Assembly (NCBI GenBank): GCA_022266195.1
Contig: WHVY01000002.1
Location: 2,247,001 to 2,311,000 of the forward strand
Source: Tetranychus cinnabarinus
Lineage: Eukaryota > Arthropoda > Arachnida > Trombidiformes > Tetranychidae
Length of the DNA stretch: 64,000 nucleotides
Direction of reading: 5' to 3'
The position numbers and the translations under genes are program-made. The notes under the pieces are model-generated. The model saw only the letters and a program-made list of their open reading frames with translations. It did no database searches and had not been told where the DNA came from. Position 1 is the first letter of the stretch. The number at the start of each line of letters is the position of its first letter. Positions 44,116-56,300 of the stretch are shown one piece after another.

Positions 44116-44265
44116 AATAAATTTATAAATTGTCAATGCTCTTTGCAAAAGCACCAGAAATGGACGGAATGTTTATGTATGGATATTTTGGTGTTTTTCG
44201 TTGGATATTATGTTGGTTAAATTAATTATAATATTTGATCATCATGGTTGATCATCATAGATGGA

Positions 44266-44342
44266 AGAGTAATAGAGAGGTAGAGTGAGAGAGAAAGAGA
44301 AAGATAGAGAAAGATATAGAAATAGATAGAGAGAGAGAAACA
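44266..44342. repeat. GA-rich repeat directly after the ESRP stop codon
   Basis: Runs of GAGAGAAAGAGAAAGATAGA-like units on the plus strand. In the ESRP transcript this is a CU-rich tract starting about 7 bases after the TGA (44349-44351). Confidence 0.85.
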
Positions 44343-44348
44343 GGTTGG

Positions 44349-47300
44349 TCAAGCCAGGTAAAGCTCGATACATCGGTTACCGATGTTGGCTCGATTTTTC
44401 TCTTGAATTGCACGTTCGGCCTCAACTCGAGGTGGAAAGGTTACCAGACCATCGCCGGCTCCATTCCTAGGTATCTGGATACATTCCGAGGTCATCTGGA
44501 GATTTGGAAGGAGGAATAATAAGGATCAATAATATAACTACCAGTTATACAAATGGTATATAATAAAAGTAAAAAAAACAAGAGAAGAAAAGAAGAGAAG
44601 AGAAGAGAAGAGAAGAGAGAGAAGTGAGAGTGAGTGTGAAAGGGAGGAAGAGAGATACTTGTTATCAAAGTGTTATGATGAATCAAGTTACATAATTATT
44701 ATATTATTAAAAATGATGAAGGCGTGTGTGTCAATGTCTGTCTGCATGAATATGTGTAGTTGCAGCATGTATTAGTTGCCTTATAATAGTGGACAGAGTA
44801 ATGTGTGTGGTGTATGTTGGCCAATGTAATGAGTATGATGAGTGTGAAGTGAGTCTCTGTGCTTTCTTGTCATACTTTTCATTTCTTGATCTCACTCAGG
44901 TTCTTACCATGGTGGGACCCGAATGGGTATAATATGTTGTCGGTGAAACAGGAGGACTTGGATAAGGCCAATAGATTATTGGATGATAATAAGAGGTTGG
45001 ATGGACTCCAGCGGCTCCTGTGGTTAAGGCCGCTGTAGCTGCAGTCACAGTACCGGCGGGTAGCACTGGGCCACCGCCAAGGTATGGATAAGCACGGTAT
45101 GGTGAAGGTAATATTGTCCCTGTAAAAGATGACAAGATAATTAGTAACAATTATAACAAAATGATTAAATGGAATGAAAAATTTTTTCAGAAATGTTGAT
45201 TGTAATGAGGATGATATGTGAATCAAGGGTGTATTGAAAGAGTGAAAGAACAAAGAGAAAAATGAATTGATGATGATCATCATAATGAATGGATTGCAAT
45301 TTATTAATGATGATAAACATGACAGATATTTAATTGTCTCGACATAAATTTGATTAGAGAATGGTTTGTTTCTGGTTTTCCTTTCCTACCATTTACTTTA
45401 AATGCTTCTCCAGTGTTGATTATTAATAATAATAACCTCATTTCTTTACTCAATTGTTACCCAATTGATAATACAATATCTGTACAAGTGTTTAATCATC
45501 ACTCAAATTGTAACAATAAACAGCAATAAACCATTTTAGTTAATATTTCCGTTTCCTAAATACACTTTTTTCGCGCAACAATCAACTCATCAAATACTGA
45601 AAATGATTTTTGCTTTTGTTTCTTCTGTAACTTTAGGAGCAAAGAAGGAAAAAAAAAGGTTCAACTAATGAAATTGATTTAATATTAATGATCAAATTAA
45701 ATAGTTAACAAGGCCAATAAGGAAATTAAAAAAATATTAATCACAAAAAATTGAGAATGAGATTTGAAACTCATCGACAATTTCATTGAAAAAACACAAA
45801 CTATTGAACAGTTGATTGTTATCCTCTATTTTCATGATAAAATATGAAAATAATTTGCAATAAATTGTAATAATTAATGATAAATTGTATTTATTGTGAA
45901 GAGCAAGAAAAGAGAGGAAAATTGTTGATAAAATTAACAAATAAAAAAGGTATCGACAAATCAATTGAGTTGTAATCAATATTGATAAGAATAGTCTTTT
46001 GTTAACTTTCTAGATCCATTAAAAGCGTAACAATTAACTATCATAATTATAACTGTGATGATTAGAAGAGTAAATTGAAGACGATTGGCAAAAATGAAAA
46101 ACTATTGTTACGCTTTTAATGTTTTTCATTATCTAAATAACTTGAGATGATTATATCAACATCACTTAATGTGTTCACTTTATTCATAGTAACTCACATA
46201 AGAATCAGACCTTTACCAATGAAACTATTGACTATCAATAACATCATGTTTTTATTCAATAGATAATATTTCACCTGAATAATGATAATAATTTATTATA
46301 CTCAACCTATTAAAGAGTGAGACAAACTAGAGACAAATGTTGAACAATTACTAATGATCAATAGGAAGGAAAATATGATTTGTCCAAATTTAAACAATTA
46401 AAGAAAGCTTACCTGTAGTTTGTAAATGCCGTTGAAGTGGAACACCTCCGGTTAAAACTAAATTCATGTCATCAATTGAACATTGAAAGACTTCAATGTA
46501 CCTTTGCTTTTTACCAAAACTCATGTATTTATGGTGACGTTGAGTTGCGGCTTGAGCTGCCGATTGTTCGGAGTCCATTTGGATGAATGCTTCACCAGAA
46601 GGTTGACCCTAAGAGATGAATAGAGAAAAGGGAAAATTAAATTAAAGAAATCAGGAAAAAACGATCAACGACTATTTACCTGAGCATTATAAACCATGTG
46701 AACTCCACGGAAGACAATGTTATTGGCATATTCACCAAGAAATTCAAGAATCTGTTCAACTTGAGCTTCATAAGGTAAACCTCGAAGTCTAATACAATCT
46801 CGTCTTGACCCAGAGGGAAGAAGTTGATGAGGAATTAACGGAATTTGCGGTAAATTCAGTGAATTGGTTTCACAGGAAGAACGAAAGTCCATTGCACGAT
46901 TAAGAACCTGTAAATTGATCAAAACAAGTAAAAAAAATTAGTAAATAATAAGTAAAATATGGTTAAACAAGGTTAAGAGGAGAGTGAGTTAGAGTTGGAA
47001 AGAGTTGATGAAGGATACAAGGTGGAAAAATAAAGGTGTTTCACACACAGAGAAATCGCAAGAGATTTGATTAGCAAAGAGACAGACAAGATTAAAACAA
47101 TTGTGAAGACAAAAAAAGGTTAATCTTGAGCTGTCTGTGGTTTAAACAGCAAATGTTGATTGAGCACAATGAGAAAAATGTTTACCCAAAGTGGACAAAA
47201 ATGTTCAATCAAAATGGTATAATTGGTTGAAGAGGGAAAAAAAGTTACTCAAAAATGAAACCAATCAACCTTTTCAATTTTTGCTAGTCTACAATTTAAC

Positions 47301-50300
47301 AAGTGATATGTTAAAATGAGTGTGTGTGTGTCAATTGACATACAGTAAGTAAATCATATAATTAGTCTTGTTGGTTTTTTTGTTGCTCAAACAAAAAGGT
47401 CATTGAAAAATGTGACCTTTATGTTTGCTGAAACAAATAATCTTGTTAAAGACTGCGTATTGGAAAAGAAACCTTTCCCATTGACCTTAAACTGACCCTT
47501 CTGTTAAGGTCAACTCACCTGCTACAAGTAACATTTGTTAACGGTTAAGGTTCATTCGCATTGAAGAGGGTAAGAGAGGCATACATGTTAACCAAAGTGA
47601 AAAGGTAGGAAAAGGTCAATGTTGAGGTCTTTTTCAATCGCAATTTTTACCAATTAATATTGATTGCTGTGAGGTCTTGGACGTACACATTAGCAACAAT
47701 TAAATACATTCCTTTGCCATCTTTACTCTTTCCTCTGTTTCAGAGAAGAAAAAGTTTCAAATCTTTTTTTGTCATCTTCTTCTTCTTCATCTTTACCATC
47801 GTCATTGTCATTATCATCTTACAATTACTTTTCATTCTTGAAACTCTTTTTTTTTTGTGTCATCATTTTTACCTTTTATTTTTGAATTTTTTGTCATCTC
47901 ACAATCTTCTTCTCTTTTCATCTTCTTTGTTATATCTTCCCTTTGTTAACCTGTTGATGAAAATTATTGTCAAAAATGTTCACAATGTTCATGTAACAAT
48001 CGGTGTTGCGTGACGTTGACGATTCAATGATGAAAGGTAGCAAAAACGTTTCCATGATGAAAAGCAAAAATCTTTGTATTATTTTTTCTCAAGTTAACAC
48101 CAAACAGAAGATGAACAAAAAAAGGTAAAATAATATAATTTTCATCATCAATGCTATGGAAGAGTAATCTTGACCAGAGATGATATAAAGAAGTAAGAAG
48201 AAGATGGAGAAATGAAACAAAATAACATTCAAAAAATGAACATGAAAATATAATTAATCGCAATGCCTTAAGAGGCCAATCGAGGTAAGATGATAGCCTT
48301 TCAATGATAACAAATCAACTTCAATTTTTTTATGATTAAGATAATTTTCCTCTTCATCTTCACCATCATCTACATGATGATTGTTTTTGCTGTTCATTGA
48401 GAAAGTAAAATGAGAGAAAGGACGAGACTAGAAGAAATATAATACAAAAAAAAGTGATTACTTCGTCAACAATTAATCTGAATGGTTTTGATAATGTTGA
48501 TAATGAAAGTGAAGAGATGAAAATGGCACCTTTAAATCAATTACAATCATGATTAACCATCAATCCAGCAAAATGTGTCTTGAAATCGGAAATAGGAAAC
48601 ATGATTCTCTATTACAATTTCAACAACCTTTTTTTTGTGATCTACTTTTGCCTGTTGCCATCTTAACACAATTAAATTAAATTATGTAGATATGATTATA
48701 TAACATTGAGGAAGGATAAATGTTAAGGTTAAGTAGGTAAAGTTGTTCAATGTTAAGATTAGATGAGATGATGAGGTGAAGATGGCAAGAGAGATGAAGA
48801 TAGAAATGAAAACAAATATTTGGACAGAGAGGTTGCAACCTAAAAAGGGAGAGTTGAAAGTATAAGCAATTTTGACCTCTGGTCAATTCTTGTTATTGGC
48901 TACTTCTTAATTGTCGTTCAGGTAAAAATGATGACCTTAGACAAGCATCTTAAAGGGCCAACTTTGTTTTATTTTTGATCATCTCCTTGCTCTTTCTTCT
49001 TCTGCTTTTTTCGAGGTTCCTTTCTGGGCATACATTTTTCTAGACTCAGGTCACATTGATGCGTATAAGCCCTAAGGTAATACTGTTTCCAATGGCGAGT
49101 TAGTTACCTGTTGATCATGTTAATACGGTTGAGATGAAGATAACTTTTACTTTAAAAAGCAAAATCAAGTTACTTTTTTGGTGCAAAAATGCAGATACGA
49201 TAAACAAAGTTTCTCAAGGTACAACCACAAATCAATAAGACAGATCAGGCAACCTTTTTTTTCATAAACCCGAGGAGTTGCTCACTATCTATTGGATGAT
49301 GGTGAAGATGAGAAATATATATTATCTTTTTTACTCACAACCTGACACTAATCTACATTCTTGAGATCATATTTTTTTTGCTCGTTTGATAAAATGGTTA
49401 GAGGTAAATGGGCAAGGTAAGGTTGAAAGGTTGACAGTTAATTGCTCTTGTCGTTTGTTACCTGTTGAACTTCGGCAGTTGAGCTTCGAAACAGTTCAAT
49501 GTACCTTGAACCAATGCTTTCTCGGTGTTTATGCAAAGCTTTAATGGCCATCTCTTCTGATTCAAAGAGTACAAATGCATCGCCTGTTGGTCGACCATCG
49601 CCTCGACGGACAAATAAAACTCCTTCGGTTCCATCCATAACTTCACATCCATTTTTACCAGAAGCAAAGAAGTCAATCTTGATTGTGGGAAATGAGAAAA
49701 TGAAACAATTAGTAAATTGGTTTTGCAGTAATTTACAGTAATTGTGATTACTTACCACTTTCTGGTCGGTACAATCGTATGGAAGACCTCGCATTCGGAC
49801 AATTACTTGAGCTCCTTTGGATAGGAATTGGAAGGCTTCATTATTTTTTCCTAATATGGGACATGATAGGGACAGATCATTTGGTGTTATTAATTTAATA
49901 TCACTGGTATTGATTAAATTATTATTATGGTTGGTGTGGTTGAAATTGGTAACATTTGCATTAATATAATTATTATTGTTGATAATTGTGTTGATGGTGT
50001 TGGTATTATTGGTGAATGTGTTGTTGTTGTGGCTGTGATTATTGATGGTTGTGTTGCTTATTGTAACAATATTACTTGGTATCAAAGTAGAGTAAATTGG
50101 ATTAGTACAAAGTGTACTTTGATTGTAGGGATTATTATTACTACTGTTATTAGTATTACTGCTGTTAATATTATTATTATTATTTGGTGTAATTGTCGGT
50201 GAAGGTGATGGTGATGCTGATGATACTTGATTCGTTAATGGCGAGCAAGAGTTAATTGTTCCAGTTGACGGGACTACAGTCGCTGTTGTAATTGCTGGTA

Positions 50301-53300
50301 AATTTGAATTAGCAACATTTACAAGGCCAGTTGACAAAGAGTTACTAAATGGAGTATGTTGCGGTGGATCAGAGGCTGGTGATAAAGAAGAGGATGAAGG
50401 AGGTTGAAAAGGCAGTGGCGGCGGTTGAGGGTGATGATGGTGATGGTGGTGAATTGGTGGTGAAGACTGTAATGTCACAGTTGGTGCCGGTGGTGGATGA
50501 GCCGGATAAGATACAGGTAGGTAAATCACTGAGGGTGAATAACTGATAAATGGACAAGGTAAAGGTCGTCCATAAGAGTTTGCTGCTGCCGCTGCCGCTG
50601 ATGCAGCTGCTGCGGCTGCTGCTGCAGGATAGGAATAACCAACAAAACGATTGGAACAATTTTTCCAATTATTAAATTGATGGTGATAACTGTGATTTGT
50701 TGTTGAAATTATTGTTGGGGATTGTGGATGATTGCTGTAAACACTCAAATTGCTATTAACGTTATTACTAGAGTTACTATTACAGTTGGTGTTGGTATTA
50801 CCATTGATGTTACTGTTGTTGTTGTTGTTATTATTATTATTGTTGTTGATTGTCGTCGTTGGCGATGGATTATTGTGGCTATTAGCAATATTATTGCTAT
50901 TATTAACGATATTATTATTTTTTGTAGCCTCTTTAGGCGAGCAACCACTTTTAACCTTACACATTGAATAAAATAAACTGTTTATTCCAGTTGAAGATGA
51001 ACAAATTGAACAGTAACTTGTAAATTCACTTGTTGATTGTTTAACTTGTTTCTGGTCTTGGTAAAGTTGCTGATCTTGATGGTGGGGATGATGATGATTC
51101 CTCGGATAAAGCACAAGGTGACTAGGGTAGTTTACAGGGTTACTCGGATTTAATGATACCTTGGTTAAAGCAATGTTACTCTCATGACTAGCATCTGAGA
51201 ACCGGAGCTCAGAGGGTGTCACATAAAAGTTCATAATGATACGCTATTCGAGATAACGACAAACGACAGAGAAGAAGAGAGAGAGAGAGCAAAAGAAGAA
51301 AATAAGTGAGAAGAAAAGAGAGAGAAGAAAGGTTAAGAAGAAGATAGGGGAAAGTAAAGGAGAGGCAAAAATACTTGAAGGGAAACAACTTTTGAAGGCG
51401 GTACCAAGGCGGTTCTTTACAGAGCCATCTATCGGTAAAAATATTTTATAATCTTCGCATGTGATTTTCCAATATTTTTTTCATTTCTCATTGTTTAACT
51501 GTTTTTTTTATTAATTTGAAAATAAATTTTACTTTTATTTTTCTTTTGTTTATAAATAACTTTTATCATCATTATTGTACATCCAAACATCATCCCGTAA
51601 CAATGAATCTGATATAATTTAGGTTTGTTTGCTGTTTCTCTGGGTTTCTCTTCGTCTTATAATGTTTTAGGTTTCCAAGGTCTAGCGATTTTGTCTTTTT
51701 ACTCCTTTTTTTAATACAACAAAGCTCTTCTTTTTTGTCCCTCTCTTTTAGACTGTTTTTTTTGGTTAAATAATCCGTCAATATTTTGACTCCAATAATT
51801 TTCAACTATCCGTAAATGCTAGCAATTATTGGCTTTACAATGATCATGGTTGTGATAAGTGTTTGGTATAATTTTGGCTATCAAGTATATACCTTTTTCT
51901 TGTTGGTGTTGACTTTGTTGACTCAATCTCTAAGGACGTGTATTTCAGTCTGGAAACATTTGCTGACAAATCAATCGTTTTAATTCAATAACTGATTGGG
52001 AAATTAACTAAATACGATTGTTCCAGTTTCCATGATCAACAAGTCGTTCTGTCAACCAACTTGAAGACGGTCAAAGTTTAACAACAGATATCATTGACAT
52101 GGAATACAATTGAACCAAAGATTGAATTGAATTGATATCTGGGCTAAGACTTGATATTTTATCCAATTTTAGTCTTTTTACTTTTGGCATTTTGACTATG
52201 ATCAATTGTTAATTTAAAAGCATCTCCAATGCAAAAACAGGTAAAGCTAAACAATCAAGCAAAAAGTTCAACAAAAAAGAGTTAACATCGGAATATTAAT
52301 TGGTATTAGCGACGGAAAACTAACAAATGGCAGACTAAATAGTCTAAAATAATATTAGCTGTAATTTCAATCAACAGTCAGCATCTTTTACAGTTGAAAA
52401 TGAAGTCTTGAACCTCTGATTAAATAGGTTTCTTCAACCCAATAATGTCTATCAATGTGATAGCATAACAATTAACTGCTAATCTAATGTACCCAATGTG
52501 TTCAATCAAAAAAAGAGGTTCTACCTGTGAAACAAGAACGGAAACAAGCCATTGCAGTAAAGGTGAAAAAGGAAACAGAAAAAAGGTTAAAAAAGCCGAA
52601 TGGTGATCAAATAGATACAATTAACTGATTAAGCAAATGTTAAAGATACTTCACAAGATTATTCAAATCTTGTTAATAACATTGAAGGACTTGATGCAAA
52701 AAAAGTCTCATCTTAAGGCTAGAATCAACGCAACCAATGTAATAAATCTTATGCCTTGTAACTCAATTAAAAGGATTTAAAATCTTTCAATTTTTCAAGG
52801 TTATAATCATGTTATTAAATCATTTTTGAATAGCAATGATCAAGATTAAGATTGGCAATTTGATAATGTTTCAAATTCAGACAGCAGTCAAAAGACGTCA
52901 AAGTGAACGATAAAAATACGAAAAAAATGAGCAAAAAATGAACCCAAAAATCAATTGGATTTTATCATTTTTTGTTTCTCAAAAAGTCAATCCTGACTGT
53001 TACAATGTTTTTATAGCAATTAGACAACAGATAAAACTCAAACTGATTAACTGTTGATCATTGATCAATGATCACTGAATCAATGATCAGTTAAAATTAA
53101 AATGATAAAAAGCATATTTTACAAAAGCTTTTCTGGTTCGATCTATCAATTTATCTCTCCTTTTTTTGGGTTAACTCTCAGCTTTCCTGGTTAACCGTCA
53201 TTTAGATTCCCTGGTTATCTTATGGTCTTTGTTTATCTTATCATTTTTCTGGTTCTCTCTCAGCTTTCTGGACATTTCAACTTTTCTGGTAAAACAAATT

Positions 53301-56300
53301 TATTTTTTCCCCTTCAAATTGTCGCCGTTTTTTTCTCACTTTAACCTTACTCTTCAGCTCTTCCCAAGCTTGTTGATCTTGTTACACACAATCAATTAAC
53401 TAATTATACAATTATAATCACTGATTATAATGGCATCTATAACAATGATACAATGTTTCTTGTTTTTGCAGGTTTAACGTTGAAAACAAAAAAACCTTGG
53501 TATTGATGTCAATGGCTTTAACCAAAGCCCTTATTGTTTTCAATGCGACTGATTTGCTTATTTTTAAGCAATATTTTGCTCACATTGTAATATCGTTTTG
53601 TCTCTTTTTTCCAAGTGTTTTCTGTGTCATCAACGCATAAACAGTAAACAAGTAACACACACAAAAGGTTCAACAATTACGTCAAGATTGATGGTAAAAT
53701 CGCGAGGTGAACGCACACCAAACACAAGTGAATCCAGGTAAAGATACAAACATAAAACGGGTAATAAAAAGAGTTAAATAATTATGCAAAAATGGCCTTC
53801 AAAAGGTAACCATAAAGGGATTCTGATAATGTTTTACTTTGTTTCTTGTTATACTCTAGTAACTGATACATTGATAAATCTGTAATCATCCATATTCATC
53901 AGGTTCATCTTGTTATTCATGAATTTCATAACCATTGTAAGTTGAATCAATTATCTATTGAAGCGGATAAACAAAGATGACAATTACAATTATCATTGGC
54001 AGTTTAAATTATAACAATAACTCTTTTCATATTGAAACCAAATTGCGTCTCAAAACTGAGCCTAAAGATCATAAAGCAAACAATTTTTGGGTAAAAAAAG
54101 AGTTACTTTTCTGATTTGGTTATTGACTATTCAATGATTAACATCAAGACAGTTGTAATTTAGGTAACTAACAATCGTCTTAAATGATTAGCATGTTTAA
54201 ACAGTTAATCAAAAGGCAAAAAATTCACAATTTTCCAAGTCAAATAATCAAACTGTTGCTACCATTAAATATCTTGCTAATGCATAATGTTATGTTAATG
54301 GACATTATCTTAAAGGTAACACAAAAAGGTGTGTAAACATGTTGCCTGAACACAAACTTAATGTTCAACATGAATCCACTCAAATTTACATTAACCTTTC
54401 AATAAATTGTTGAGTGATTCAATTTGGATGAGTTTAATTAGTTGGTTAAACACTTTGATCCAATGACTTTAAAGCAACAAGTGTTGGTTTAAGTAAAATG
54501 CAAGATAGCAGGTTAATCATTTGTATTAATCAACTATGGCAACTAATTAAAGAATTGAATATTGAATCAAGAAACAAAGGAAATACGAAAAAAACAGACA
54601 AAAATGAAAAGCATTGTGAGTGAAAAAAAGGCAAAAATGGTGAAGGAAAAAAAAAGATGCAGAAAAGATGAAGGAGGTTGAAGGAGGATGAAAGGAAGAG
54701 TGAAAAGACAGGAAAGTGAAAACAGATTGAGTGAAGATAAAGTTGCAAGGAAATAAGGTATTGAATGATAATTTTCACATTGGCCAGTTGAGCTTGTTAA
54801 ACATGCTGGTTTTATCCGATAACCCTGAGCATAACATTAAATGTTACATGAGTTGAAAGTGCAAGTTAACACGGGAAACCATCATCACCAGTCTCTTGGT
54901 GTTCATCTTGGATCAACATCACATCAGCACCAACCTCAAGCAATGGTGAAGAGGCATAAAGGTCTCACTAAGCAGTTCACTTGAGCGTTAACCTTAACAG
55001 CAACAGCATCACTCTATACCAAACATGATAAGCCGAAAATGCTTTCAACTTTATAATGACAACCATTTACTTTCAACTCCAAACACACCAAAAAAATATC
55101 TAAAGACGAAAGTAGAGAAAATTATAAAAGGCCAAAAACTTACCACCAGCGACTTCGACAAAATCCTCTCCTGAAGCACGGTACACTTCAATGTAACGCT
55201 GGCCAATGTGGTGTTTGTGTCGCTTTAAAGCCATATCACGATGCTCTTGGTTGACAAAACGCACCAAAGCCTCACCATTACGACGACCCAATGGACTTAA
55301 ACACAAGGCAACTCCACCTCTACAACAGCAAAAGAACCAGAAAATACCAAGAAATTAATTCAAGACATAAAACAATATTAACACTAATCAAGTTAATGAA
55401 ACATATGAAACCAGAAAAAAACCGAAAACAAAATTTAACCAAAAAAGTGGTTAATGTGAATGAGAACCCAATTTTGGAGTGAAAAAAGACAGGAAAAAAG
55501 ATTGAAACTAAACCCAAATTAAACAGCCATTTATTAATAAATCAATTGTTTGCCAAACTAATGCATAAACCTTCACCAGAAAAAATGTAATTGATATGAG
55601 AAACCAAAAAAAAGAGGAAAATCTGGTAAAAAAAGTACCAAAAATTTTGACCCATTAATAACAATAAATGATTATTTACCCAAATGTTACATACATTAAC
55701 CTTTAGACAATTTAAATCATCGTTTATGATTGAAAAGACTAATCTAATAGAGATTTTTTAGCAAGATTTAGATGGGTCAGGTCATCAGCATTAGCAAATT
55801 TAGGCCAATCAAATGTTGATTTACATGAAGATGAAGAAGAGAAGAAGAGAAAAAAAGAAAATAATTAACAACGCAAAAAAGGGAAAAATTAAAATGAAAT
55901 TAAAAGTAAAATGATAACTCATGATATTTCATGATGATATCATGATAATGGATGATAATGGATGGTAATAAGAGTAATGAAATTAAGTGAAAGTGATGCG
56001 GGTTTTGAGATGAACAAGGTGAAGATGAAGATGAAAGGGAAAGGATGAATGATTCTGATTGTTTCTATGGCAAACTCAGAATGTTGAAAATGTTTGAAAT
56101 AATCAAGTTTGATTGTGTCCTTAAGGCTAAATAAGTAAATGTTTAACCCCAAAGTTTCCCCTTTTATTTTTGTTGAAGCAACAAATCGTGATCAAGGTTA
56201 TGAACAAAAGGTCAATGAAAGGTTACCTTTTCTTCTTCTTTTTATTCAGGAATCTCGATTATTATCTAATAATAATATTAATAATATTTCAGGTAGATTC

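Larger units (their letters stand above)
40686..44348. other. CRY1 3' UTR and gene-poor gap before ESRP
   Basis: About 3.7 kb with no recognised gene. Open frames here (43833-44015, 44029-44220) are AT- or GA-rich. Because ESRP is transcribed toward it, the right end is ESRP 3' UTR and contains GA/CT repeats at 44086-44115 and 44266-44342. Confidence 0.5.

Noticed and set aside
44492..45283. Minus-strand open frames in the ESRP 3' region
   Set aside because: These are wrong-frame or intron-retaining readings around the exons at 44495 and 45119; the spliced model fits ESRP and all phases.
47660..48013. 117-codon plus-strand frame rich in Phe, Leu and Ile
   Set aside because: It is the reading of a long pyrimidine tract within an ESRP intron and has no domain pattern.
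49927..50971. Several open frames on the plus strand opposite the ESRP long frame
   Set aside because: They are antisense shadows of the Asn/His-rich trinucleotide repeats and have simple-repeat composition.
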